Positions 9,036-18,350 of a stretch of 24,502 bases of DNA are shown in pieces; positions within the stretch are counted from its first letter, which is position 1, and each line of letters begins with the position of its first letter. Location of the stretch: assembly GCA_003427395.1 (NCBI GenBank), contig BFEA01000168.1, positions 2,321,291 through 2,345,792 on the forward strand, given 5' to 3'. The notes under the pieces are model-generated. The model saw nothing but the letters and a program-made list of their open reading frames with translations, made no database searches and was not told the DNA's origin. This DNA is from Chara braunii. Taxonomy: Eukaryota; Streptophyta; Charophyceae; Charales; Characeae. The position numbers and the translations under genes are program-made.

Positions 9036-9040
9036 TTTTT

Positions 9041-9117
9041 TACTCGAGTTTGATACAGATCTTTGCGATGAGTCTCAAGCAAAAATTGTTTGAAATATCA
9101 TTTTGCATAACATACTT
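9041..9117 (+). repeat. Direct repeat, right copy
   Basis: Right partner of 8561-8637. It begins with the identical TACTCGAGTTTGAT and ends TTTTGCATAACATA. Confidence 0.75.
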
Positions 9118-9164
9118 TTTTTTTCAAATTTTACCGCTAAATTTGTTTTTTGTTTATCTTTTTA

Positions 9165-9250
9165 CGTATTACCACGTACGGGAGTACGTGCACGTCCGTA
9201 CGTGTCGCGTACAGGAATACGTGTACGAGTAACCTACGTATACGTACGTT
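9165..9250. repeat. TACG/ACGT-rich palindromic cluster
   Basis: Dense overlapping ACGTACG, TACGTG and CGTACGT words, many self-complementary. A weaker cluster of the same words lies at 6043-6085. It is followed by a T22 run at 9286-9307. Confidence 0.6.
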
Positions 9251-9285
9251 GTGCAACCTTGGTTAGGCAAAAAGTTTCGCTGATA

Positions 9286-9307
9286 TTTTTTTTTTTTTTT
9301 TTTTTTT
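9286..9307. repeat. T22 homopolymer
   Basis: Twenty-two T residues. On the - strand this would be a poly(A) tail, so it may mark the 3' end of a - strand retrotransposed insert to its right-hand side. Confidence 0.9.
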
Positions 9308-9539
9308 AGTGCCTCGCTCCTTACGTGGGGCGGAACTCATGGTTTTTGGTTGTATCAAGGACGGGGAAGGATGACTTTTGCCAAGTTAATTTATAAAGTC
9401 AAGTCAAATCGTAATCGATTCAGCATCGCACTGTTATTTTTTGCCCTGTTGAACCAACTAAGCATTGTGTGTTTCGCTTATTGTGAGTTACGTATAAGGG
9501 GTTAGGGTGAATGATGGGTTTCACATTTGGTTGAGACCA

Positions 9540-10015
9540 TCATAATCGACCGGCGCATGCCTCGTGTTTGGGAGATCAACGCCCTGAGCAATGAGCAACA
9601 TTTAGTTTAGGATGACGTTTTTACCCATGCGTACCTATATTATAGCGAAAAGAGTAAACGCCCCCAGTTGACCAACCCTTGCAATTAAGTATGTAACAAC
9701 TTTTGTACGTGGGTCGGTAGCACGGTGGGGATACGCCTGTAAGGGTGGTGACATGCCCTTAGGGAAGGTAAGTTGTGCCCCGCAGGAACCTATCCTGTTA
9801 TAAGGGACCACGAGAAGTACAGCTGACGCACCCGACTAGAGTGGTGAAGGGACGATGTGACCGTGACCATATCGGTGGTTCATGGGATTTCTTATGTGTC
9901 GTTTCCAAGTTGTCTCTAAGTTTGTTTTATTTTGTTTAACTCATGCGTGAGATGGTCGGGAGGGCTTTCGCTTTTTGCGAGAAAGGCGAGAGCCGATGCG
10001 CTCAACACCGCTTCC
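9540..10015 (+). repeat. Composite repeat 3' module, partial copy B
   Basis: This follows copy A from about its position 7885 onward. Landmarks include GGTAGCACGGTGGGGATACG (9716-9735), the splice-donor-like AGGTAAGT (9766-9773), and CTGACGCACCCG (9822-9833), ending with a GGTCGGGAGGG...CCGATGCGCTC segment (9954-9998). It is more diverged than A is from C and lacks the 7480-7690 part. Confidence 0.7.
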
Positions 10016-10084
10016 CACCCTTCTCTTTTTTGCTTTACGAGTGAATAGTCATGTTGAAGTTGCACTTTACTCGTTAGGGAACAA

Positions 10085-10456
10085 CTTGTTACTTGCAGCG
10101 TATCTGGTCGTACTCATGACCAAATGAAAACACAGCCAATAATAGAGAGAATCGGGGTGTCTGAGCCAGACAGTCGGACGACTCCCACTCCAATCTTATC
10201 AGGAGCATGCTTCTTCGATCACACCAAGTAAGCGGCTTGTCTCGTCAAGTATTCGTTTTCCACCCATTTTACTCCTTTACATCCCCTCCCAGATTCAGTC
10301 ATGTCTTTAACGCTTGATATTTTGATGTACCTAGCACAAACATATAGGAAGCAGCCACAACCTTCGACAACGGAGTTGACCATGGATGGGGAGGAGGTCA
10401 GAAACAAGGTACCCATAAAGGAGGCGGGAAAAATGACCAATAAGGAATACGAATAA
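10085..10456 (+). pseudogene. Unrecognised decayed coding fragment
   Basis: One frame stays open for about 120 codons with a single internal stop (TAA 10229-10231) before TAA 10454-10456. The peptide is hydrophilic with a charged end (MDGEEVRNKVPIKEAGKMTN) and, after the stop, Arg/Ser-rich sequence in a neighbouring frame. The style recalls the linker part of a retrotransposon gag protein, but the Cys/His spacing near 10208 does not fit a CCHC knuckle. A gag origin is only a guess. Confidence 0.3.
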
Positions 10457-10884
10457 CACCGAGAACATCGATGCAATCACGGCGACTCATCATCACCACG
10501 ATCCAAACGATCAGAACGACCCCAACGATGACGAGCACGAGTGTGACCTTTTTCCACTACTCACCAAATGTGCACATTTGAGAATGAATCTTCTCCTAAA
10601 ACATAAAAAGATTCATTACCATCCGCCCTTATGCAGCCTATGACACCCGTACCAACCTAACTACCAACCTAACACAAAAAACTAACTTTACCATCGCACT
10701 CTCAATAATAAAAAAACCCACTTCGACTTTTAGTGCACCCTAATCGACTAAGAATCTAGTGGACTATGCAGTTTTCACCCCGGCATGCCCCCTTCGTCTC
10801 CGCCATCTTCTTCCCTATTCGTGTTGATGTCAACTTCGTATTCACTATCTGGTCCCACAACCACGTAATAAAACTTTGCAACCA

Positions 10885-11093
10885 CTCCAACTATATCTGA
10901 GAGAAACTTCGGAGTTAACGAGCTACTAGACGGATCGATCAGTTTTTTGCCTGTATACCCAAGTCCGACATACGATTTGCATGTCAGTATCGCTGCTATC
11001 CTCCACCAGATTTTCTTTTGAGCTCGCTCTGCTCAAGCATAGTTCACCATCCATGGAGTCCTTACATGCATGCTCACATTCAAACCTCTCACA
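10885..11093 (-). pseudogene. 25S rRNA fragment, 5' half region (piece Y)
   Basis: Read on the - strand this matches the part of nuclear large-subunit rRNA containing GATGGTGAACTATGC, GCAGCGATACTGAC, ACTTGGGTATA and TCTAGTAGCT.GTT, then CCGAAGTTT.TCTCAG. In intact 25S rRNA this is roughly one third from the 5' end. Scattered substitutions and small indels show it is not a functional copy. It follows directly on the - strand after piece X, which in intact rRNA lies far downstream, so the order is scrambled. Positions in the rRNA are from memory and approximate. Confidence 0.88.
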
Positions 11094-11094
11094 A

Positions 11095-11466
11095 CTTATA
11101 TCCGCACTGAAAATCAAAATCAAAGGAGTTTTTGCCATTTTGCTCCACGCGAGATTTTTGTTCTCGTTGAACTCATCTTATGACACCTTTGTTGTTTTCT
11201 AACATATGTGCTGCTTCATCCAAACTCCCCACCTGACAATGTTTTTCGCTTTGGTCGGACAGGCCACGAGGGCTTGCATCTTGGATTGAGTAGCAAGGGC
11301 AGAGCCCCGACTCCACCTTACAAAATAAGTAAAAATAAACGTTAAAAAACAGTGGTATCTCACTTTCGCCGTAAAACTCCCACTTATTTCGCTCGCCTTA
11401 CTCCAATGAAGTTCGAGCTCAAGGTTTACACTTCAACAGTTCAGAGGAGTACCAATTGAGCTAGGC
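11095..11466 (-). pseudogene. 25S rRNA fragment, 3' half region (piece X)
   Basis: Read on the - strand, the piece contains ATAAGTGGGAG, GATACCACT, TTTTTAACGTT.ATTTT, then ACATTGTCAGGTGGGGAG, GATGAG.TCAACGAGAAC and ATCTCG.GTGGA.CAAAA. This is the well-conserved 3' half of 25S rRNA, continuing to GATTTTCAGT. It then jumps at about 11094 to the 5'-half segment Y. The match starts less clearly near 11466. Divergence is moderate. A copy that jumps backwards in the rRNA requires rearrangement, a tandem template, or template switching. Confidence 0.92.
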
Positions 11467-12075
11467 CTATTAGTCCCGACACCAGACTCTGAACCGATAA
11501 AAAAACAAACAATGATCATCAAACAAAGTCAAAAATTGAAAAAAACAAAAACGGGGGAGAAAAGGAAGTAGGGGTCATTGTCGCTGACCTTTGACATCAC
11601 GCACCCCTAGGCCTCAAAGGGATGCACCTCGTTGTCGATATACCATACGTGCCGCTTATACGAGCGGGGACTTAGCTTCCCCCTCGCCCACGTCGTCAAC
11701 ATCGGACGAAGTTGCATCAGGCGTGACTTGCAAAAAGAACGCTAAATACCCTTGTTGGTATGACAACGCATAGAAAATGAGAGGGTTTTTCAGTGACCCT
11801 CTTGTGCTCACTGGTTCAATTGAACACATAATGTATTGGTGTCTGCCACAATCAACTTTATCATTATTATATTGCATCATAAAAGGAAATAAGAAAATTA
11901 AGTAAATGCAAGGTTTGGGATATCTTGCATTGTAGAAATAGGGAAAAAATAATGTTTATGAGCATGAAAGGAAAAAAAAAAAAGTAAGAATTGTGATTGG
12001 GATAAGGTTCGGATTTGGGTTGCTTGTGAGTTGATAATAAAGAGGAGGTAAATATTTTAATTTTTTATACCCATT
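11467..12075. other. Gene-free stretch
   Basis: Mixed to AT-rich sequence with short A-runs and no recognisable gene or repeat of this window. Open frames on both strands at about 11590-11880 are short and mutually overlapping. Confidence 0.4.
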
Positions 12076-12423
12076 ATGCGACTAGTTAGTGACAATGATG
12101 GTCGTACCAATAACGACGGTTTGAGACTAATCAATGGTCATGAAGGTGACGATGAGGAGTCCACTTCGAACCAGTTGGTTATTGCGATAAGAAAACAAAG
12201 AAAGAATGAGAAGCTTATATATTTGTTGTGTAGGCAAGAAGTCAAATGTTTGGAGTTCATGTTCATTAAATACATAGACATTCCATATTACTATTTGAAG
12301 TCGATGAAGAGCTTGCAGAACGAAAAATTGGCTTGGGTGATTCTGACCTTTCATGAGGGCGCAGTGAAAGAAAAACAATTGCTCATTATTTTGAATAGTC
12401 GTGGGTGGGTATATAACAAATAA
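12076..12423 (+). CDS. Unrecognised open frame, 115 codons
   Basis: ATG at 12076, TAA at 12421. The peptide has an acidic, Asn/Asp-rich start with GDDEEST near residues 24-30, then a basic stretch (IRKQRKNEK), then a mixed hydrophobic C-terminal half with NSRGW near the end. The purine-rich codons resemble those of the 3027-4090 coiled-coil block, so it may be a fragment of a related dead gene. An overlapping - strand frame of similar length lowers confidence. No family, start signal or neighbour supports function. Confidence 0.27.
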   Translation: MRLVSDNDGRTNNDGLRLINGHEGDDEESTSNQLVIAIRKQRKNEKLIYLLCRQEVKCLEFMFIKYIDIPYYYLKSMKSLQNEKLAWVILTFHEGAVKEKQLLIILNSRGWVYNK

Positions 12424-13945
12424 GGTACTGTCATATGTAGCAACATAAAAATTAAATAGAGAGGGGGAACTCTTAAGCACCTGATGTCAACCCTCAAAGG
12501 CATAAAGTGTGAATTTTGTTGCAGAGTTGCGTTTTCAAAAATTTGTATTTTTTATCACTTTTCTTCTTGTATTGTCCTTGTTATTTCCACCAATATTGGT
12601 TGTTAGCTTTAGGGTACTTTACCCAACGTCAGTAAAACTGAATCATGAATTAAAATAAGACTTTGTTATATGTGGATTTGTCGTTACCCAATTAAACACT
12701 TACTTGGCGGAGAGTGTAAGGGAGTTTGATAAGGATCGTTTTGTCATAGTTGTACGATCATCTTCATCTCCTACAGTGTCAAAGTAAGTACAATCATGTG
12801 GCGACTACAAAATGCAATGGTACGATGTATCGACATACATCGGTAGTATCATCGCTTATGTCGCAAAAATATATAGTGTGAAAACTATAATTTATCCAAA
12901 GTCTATGAAAATTTATGGCTAGGTTGATGTCATCATATGAACTCTTCGGCAAAACAAAGTTGCACTAAATTGAAACACTCGATACAATGTTTTCACTTAG
13001 CATCTTACAGTTCTCAAAGAAATTTCAAATCAATGTTCATTTCGACGATAGTCCTCGTACTTTATTTTTTAATCAAACTAATGTGAGAAATATATGTGAC
13101 AACGATCACAATGAACTTGGTTTTTGACACACAAGGCCATACACATTTTACAAATAAAAAAAACTACCTATCTGCGAAAAGAAATAAACAAACTAACTAA
13201 TTATGTAGTTGAATAACTAGTAAATAAAGATAGAAGTTTCAATTACGCTATGTTTGTCTATCAAAGCATAAATTTTTCTGTTTTTTATACCATATTTTTA
13301 ATTTTTGGCACAAAAATTGTGTGGATGTGTAGGGTCTACGGCGTCTAATAACTAATGAAGTAAGCTAGTAAATCGTCAAGCTAAAAATAAACAAAGAAGT
13401 TTTGTTTGTGTTTTATATTAACTAACTGAGTAAGTTAGGTGATCAGTTAATAGTTATTTTATTACCATGGTAGTCACTGTTTTTTACCTAGCTAGTGGAA
13501 CACTTAGCTAATCATCTCACCACGTTTTTTAACTAATTGACTAAAAGGTGGTTATTTGTGGTACGGATCTTAATAGTGATTCTTTAACAAAATAACGTGG
13601 TTGTTATCTTAGTTAAACAACTTAACTAGTATACCCATGATGAACTAGCAACCAATTAAGCTACTTGTTGCCCTAACTTTATTTGTAGTGACTTACATGA
13701 CTTGATTAATTGAATGACGAACAAATTATTTATATATATATTGCAATAGTCGGCTCACAACCTAGTTTGCTTCATTTAACTAAATATAGAGGAGGAGGGT
13801 AAGGGAAGAAAAGAAACAGGGAACAAATAAATGTTGTCGTAATCATACTTAATGTAGTGATTTCAATTCACAAACTTTTATGGTTCTAACTCCTTCAAGT
13901 TGTCGACTGTGAGGAGCATAAACCTGGTTTCTATTCCACCGGCTA
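12424..13945. other. AT-rich gene-free stretch
   Basis: No coding-like frame or RNA gene. From about 13190 to 13690 the words CTAACTAA, AACTAGT and TTAGTTAA are unusually frequent on both strands, possibly an eroded short tandem family, but no period can be fixed by eye. Confidence 0.4.
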
Positions 13946-14063
13946 GTCCAAATACATCTTTTTCACTCACCCTATGCTCCTTCCCATTGTGTTGATTATT
14001 TTTATAGGGTGTCCAAATGTATCTCTTGCACTCACCCAATGCTCCTCCCCATTGTGGTTGAGA
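13946..14063. repeat. Two-copy tandem repeat, 65-bp period
   Basis: GTCCAAATACATCTTTTTCA at 13946 recurs diverged at 14011 (GTCCAAATGTATCTCTTGCA), and both continue into CACTCACCC.ATGCTCCT.CCCATTGTG. The second copy is interrupted after about 53 bp; its ATTGATTA.TTTTTATAG tail resumes at about 14080. Confidence 0.85.
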
Positions 14064-14667
14064 CACCCAAGTAGACGACATTGATTACTTTTTATAGAAA
14101 GTATACACCACCCCTCACCCCTGCCTAATCTAGCATGTCACGATTTTATTCGTTGAATTTGTATGGTTATAGGACATAGAGTTCTATCTAGTCGGTTGTT
14201 TGTTGTGCGAGTATACTTATTTCTCTCAATTGGTAGACCACCACCATATACACTTTCACAACTAGAGAGATATGGTGTTTTTCGTTTTTGGGGATATTTA
14301 TGGTTATCCTCTTCTTAAAATACTAATACTCTGAGCCCTATGCAAGTTTCAATCTAAAGCAATGTCCGCTTCCACAAATTATGTTATGCTTCGCTTCGAG
14401 CGAACTTTCTTTAGTTTATTTTTGTGTTTTTTTTTGTGCACTCCATGCCAATACGCACTTAAGCCAATTATCGTTTATCCGCCCTATCTTCACACTTCCC
14501 AGGTACTCATTCACAAATTTGTCAATGATGCCTTGCTTCTTCCCAGGTTACGGCATGACTCGCTTTCGCACCTTGTGTCAGTTTGCCTTGTATTTCGTAT
14601 CCAACAACTGTCTAAGATCTTCTCATGCCTTTTTCGAACTTTTGTATGTCAATGATCTCCTTATATC
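14064..14667. other. Gene-free stretch
   Basis: Overlapping + strand frames at 14362-14701 are open but have no recognisable domain. They lie just beyond the 3' end of the - strand LINE fragment, so part may be its 3' untranslated region. Confidence 0.35.
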
Positions 14668-15110
14668 TTATTTTTCATACCACCAGGGCGTGAACACTTG
14701 AAGTCGTATGTACAACTTCAACCCTCGTTTGTTTAACCCGTTGGGTTGTTGATATCCTGAGAGCACGACGATGTTATCACATATTAACCTTCTACTTGTG
14801 GTACCGCGTCGAAGGTCTCTGTTATACCGCCACAGTTGTTGAGCTTTTAGGCAAAGCAACATGCAGTGGGTAGTGTCTTTTGAAATGCCGTCGTCACAAA
14901 CTGCACAAAAATGGTTGAAAAAACGCCTATTGGTATGCACCCTACACTTGCTCAACCATTTGTTAACATGAAGTGTTTGGTAGGTTAGCAGCCATTGCAT
15001 CCTCCTAACCCTGATATTCCAGATTGCTAGGATCACGTTGTAGGGCATCCTGGTAAGATGGTTCTTACTCCCATACATATTTTCATCCCATCGTCAGGCT
15101 AGCGTATTCT
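14668..15110 (-). pseudogene. LINE retrotransposon fragment, zf-RVT zinc-finger end of the reverse transcriptase protein
   Basis: The frame open from 15078 down to 14668 carries the C-terminal zinc-binding region known as zf-RVT in plant non-LTR retrotransposons. It has an IWNIRVRRMQWLLTYQTLH segment (residues 19-37), then WLSKCRV, then CAVC (Cys 58 and 61) and HCMLLC (His 71 and Cys 76), followed by a terminal AQQLW. CxxC...HxxxxC followed by a W is the family pattern. A TGA at about 15098 interrupts coherent upstream sequence (RWDEN and, before it, KMENTLA), so the copy is dead. The reverse transcriptase core itself is not in the window. The upstream end meets module C of the composite repeat near 15170-15205. 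Confidence 0.82.
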
Positions 15111-15114
15111 CCAT

Positions 15115-15172
15115 TTTTGCATAGCTACATTTCAGCTTGTAGTCAGTCTAGTTGTGTAGGTTAGGATAGCGA
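15115..15172 (+). repeat. Short segment shared with 21385-21446, containing a tRNA box A-like sequence
   Basis: GTCTAGTTGTGTAGGTTAGG (15147-15166) and about 15 bp either side recur at 21418 with few changes. The words resemble the D-arm region of tRNA-Glu (GTCTAGT..GGTTAGGATA). It sits between the LINE fragment and module C. Confidence 0.6.
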
Positions 15173-15204
15173 TACGTTGTCAAGCGTATTGGTCCCTCAG
15201 ACAG

Positions 15205-15980
15205 ACCCTCCCGACCGTGTCACGCAGGATTTCGTGCATGCCTTTAGCCTTTATCGTGGTGCAATGGAGCTTTTATCGCCGCTCTGGCCGAGTGCGTCAA
15301 CCATACCTCTCGCGAACCCCTACGACAAAATAGGGTCACATGAGGTACAACTTACCTCCACCTTCAGGAACTATCACCTCCCTTAGGTGGGCGTATCTCC
15401 GCTGATCTACCGAACCACGTGCGAAAACTAATCAGTTGCAATTAAAGAGGTGACCCTGCCAATGGTGTTTCTCATACGCTGTAGCATTAGGGGGTGCGTG
15501 TGGTTTCACGCCTCTATCGGACCCGTACACAAATCGACGTACTAGGGGGCTGAAGTCCCAAGCGTCACTCGTCATCGATCGACTAGGACGCATCCCTCTT
15601 ACCACACCAAAGCAAAAGTTGGATCACTCACACAAAACAAAACGTTCCTAGTCTCTTTAGTATCCAACCCATAACCTTTAGACATGAAAACCGGTTAGTA
15701 GCCGCGAGCGAGACTTCAAGATAAAATTGCGTGGGTTCATGGTTTTCTCATATCGACGAGTCATGCATGAATACACAAACAGTCACAGTGATGGTATACT
15801 ATGAAGTACTCATAATCGCGTGACCGTCAATGGTCTCGAGGGTCACGTTCGACACTTAAGTGTCGGTTGACATGTGCCTTGAGGGGTTAATCCGCTCGAC
15901 GCTAGACAACCACTAAGGCGGTTGAGAACCACACCCTCTTCTGCACCCTGTAGAGAGTGGGTGGTAGACAGGTTAAAGCC
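15205..15980 (-). repeat. Composite repeat 3' module, copy C
   Basis: The reverse complement aligns with copy A over two parts, 15780-15980 with 7480-7690 and 15205-15590 with 7880-8285. Landmarks read on the - strand: GTGGTTCTCAACCGC, GGACTTCAGCCCCC, AGGTAAGT (15350-15357) and TTGACGCACTCGGCC. The interval between the parts (about 15590-15780) is unrelated or strongly diverged from A. The module continues the inverted order of the composite repeat, displaced from its U6/25S part by about 3.5 kb of other sequence. Confidence 0.8.
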
Positions 15981-16889
15981 TGTCGTGGCAGTCGGTCTTT
16001 ATGGCCATAGAGACGAGCTCTTTCCACAAGACCTTGCCTCTTGGTCAAGGGTTTTGACTTTGACGGCTGCCACAGACTTCAACGTCCAGCTATAATAATT
16101 ATAAAAAACAAAAGATAAAAAGGGGATCTCCCCTTTCTCTCAACCCATAATCCGTTTAACCCTTACGCACGGTCGCAGTAAACTGTACGCACACTCGAAA
16201 TGTATACATATATATAGTGGGTTATAAACATGAAACGATCGCATCTCACAATCACAGTATGACTTCCTTCATAAATATATATGTGATCGCAAACAAGTCA
16301 AATCTAAACCCCGAACCACAATCATATCTGCAATCACATTCAAGATTCAACCAAAAGTTGACTCAGTACACGACGTCAACTTCAACCACTCTCTGCGCTC
16401 ATATCCCTTACTTTAGCCACACAAGCTTCAACCTTTGTCCAACCTTTCATAATATAATAAAATGATCATTCAATAAAGTTCAGGTGAAAACCCAACAAAA
16501 CTGTTCAAAACACAGCGGCGAAATCCTTTAGGTTGAGTGGCGAAAGTGAATTAGAGTTGAGTCGTAAACCAACGAATCGGCAACCGACCTGTTATCGGTG
16601 ATAATAGAATATGATCCTCGTGGGATCAAGATGAAACTATTTCAATTCTGAATCGAAATAGTCAAGGGAACTTGTAACATATGACAAACCAATTTCCAAT
16701 ACTAAAATATAATTGTACAGAGAAATAACCTCTATATCACACTTCACTCAAAACGTACTCATAACTAAGTTTGAATCTATCTCTATGTAGGTGTCAATGC
16801 AAAGGAAGAATTCAACAATATTTTCCCTATAAAGCGTGGATTGTTAGGATCTTCTCTATCAAAATAATCAAACTCCTTAAACTATGAAA
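15981..16889. other. Gene-free stretch
   Basis: No gene or RNA recognised. Sequence up to about 16080 may still belong to module C. The remainder is AT-rich with no clear internal repeat until the hairpin modules begin. Confidence 0.4.
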
Positions 16890-17345
16890 ATTTCGGCAGT
16901 GTTTTCCGTAATTTCAAAATTTATTGTTGCTCGAATATGAAAACTGAAATGGTCCTCAACTTTAAAGGGTTAAATTTTGTCTGACTCCATTGACAGCATC
17001 TCTTTTATGGAAGTGAACTTCTTAGATTTATACTAAGTCAAATAAGAACCCGAAATGAAACTTAAGTTCCTGCCAAGATAAAATTTAACTAACTTTTTAG
17101 ATTTGTAAAAACTTCGGCAGCACTACTTCTCGAGAAGTGTTATTCCACAATTTCTACGAAGTTAAATTCAAAATCTGAAAATGATTCCGACTTCTCAAAG
17201 TCAAATTTTGTCTAATTTCCTAGATTAGCAAATATTTTGGCAGCAGTTCCCCTATAAGGGAAAACTTTCCAGATTTTTACTGTGCCAGATTTTGACTAAC
17301 TCCTAAGTTTGTAGAAATTTCGACAACGTTTCTCGTAGAGAAATT
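16890..17345. repeat. Array of about five diverged modules with (C)GGCAG and an internal hairpin
   Basis: Each module runs: AACTCCTA.ATTTGTA.AAATTTCGGCAG, then a hairpin, then TTTCCA.A.TTTATAC.AAGTCAAAT. GGCAG (or its variant) occurs near 16895, 16992, 17116, 17239 and 17321, a period of roughly 80-125 bp. The hairpin differs by module but stays self-complementary: ACTTCTCGAGAAGT (17125-17138), TTCCC...GGGAA (17247-17262) and TTTCTC...GAGAAA (17329-17343). I recall similar 'CGGCAG...CCCCTATAA' tandem modules near plant gypsy-type LTR elements but cannot verify that here. Confidence 0.75.
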
Positions 17346-17585
17346 AGCTTTCCAAAATTTATACAAAGCCAAGTAAAATAAATGATCCTAGATAATGCGA
17401 GAGTCAACCTTAGTAAAAAAAAATTTAACTAAAAAAATGTAGGAATTGAACTAACTCCTACAACTCTAACACGAGGTGAGCAACTAAAACAACTCCCTAT
17501 CAAACCGCAACAAAAGACTAAGCAGAATTTTTCGTTCAACCACATGCAAGTCCATACCGCAATGGTAAGTACTCTCACTTAATCT
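17346..17585. other. Spacer between the two hairpin arrays
   Basis: AT-rich, with one small inverted repeat TAGGA...TCCTA (about 17441-17461). No gene. Confidence 0.4.
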
Positions 17586-18350
17586 CAAGATTCAACCTTG
17601 TCAACAAAAGTTTATAGTCTCTCAATGATTTATCACTTTTTACCCAGCTTACATAAGGCAAGCTAGATCATTCAACTTAGAAACAAAGTTTAGCTTCGTC
17701 ATTGAATATACACAAACGAAGGGTACTACTACTTTTCTCTTCTTTAGGTATATGAATAGGAGAAACAAACGCTAGTCGTTTTTAACTGTTTATATATTTT
17801 TTTTGTCTTCGGTCTCTTAAGGTAGCATAAGACTGAACCATTCAACTTAGAAACAAAGTTCAACCTGCTCTTTCTTACCACCAATTAATATTTTTAATTA
17901 ACAATATTTTCATAATGATAAACAAAAGTCAGATCATTCAACTTAAAAACAAAGTTTGACAAGCTTGTTCATAAAATATAATAATAATAGAGTATTATAT
18001 AAAATTATTCCTTGATTCCAATATGTGTGTGGCTCCCAATCAAACAAAGTCTGATCCTTTACCTGATCTCTCTCCGAATAAACAAAAAGAAGTTGGAGTC
18101 ATTCAACTTAGAAACAAAGTTCAAATTCTTTTTTTCAAAAACGATAAAGAAACATCGTACAACCCTCAAATAAACTAAGGCGATCAAGCCATTTAACTTA
18201 AAAACAAAGTTTGGTCCCTGAAAATACAAACACAGGCAGCCCTCGCAAGTAAGAGCAACCAAACCATCTAACTAAGAAACAAAGTCTGGTCCTCCAGACA
18301 GTGAGAATAAACATAGCACAAAGTCATTGATCTTAAAAACTAAGCCCAAC
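17586..18350 (+). repeat. Irregular array of at least six hairpin units with a constant core and copy-specific arms
   Basis: The core CATTCAACTTAGAAACAAAG recurs with AACTT at 17674, 17844, 17940, 18105, 18195 and 18270, plus eroded copies near 17600, 18036 and 18330. Within the core AACTT pairs with AAGTT around a 7-nt loop. Outside it, an 8-9-nt bulge (consensus GATCATTC) precedes a left arm that pairs with the bases directly after AAGTT. The arms differ between copies yet stay complementary: AAGCTA/TAGCTT (17660-17696), GTCA/TGAC (17928-17960), an 11-of-12 match (18084-18133), GATCA/TGGTC with one G-U pair (18182-18216) and ACCA/TGGT (18258-18290). Spacing is irregular (75-170 bp). No known family is recognised. 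Confidence 0.85.

Noticed and set aside
10202-10260. CCHC zinc knuckle of a gag protein
   Set aside because: The Cys and His residues do not fit the C-x2-C-x4-H-x4-C spacing in the open frame.
10926-11202. Open frames on both strands
   Set aside because: Same reason: 25S rRNA-derived sequence.
17815-17828. TCTCTTAAGGTAGC, identical to part of the 25S rRNA site recognised by some homing endonucleases
   Set aside because: Only 14 bases match, both flanks differ from 25S, and it lies inside the spacing of the hairpin array. A chance match is likely.
17586-18350. CRISPR-like array
   Set aside because: Repeat units are diverged, spacing is irregular (75-170 bp), the context is eukaryotic, and no cas genes are present.
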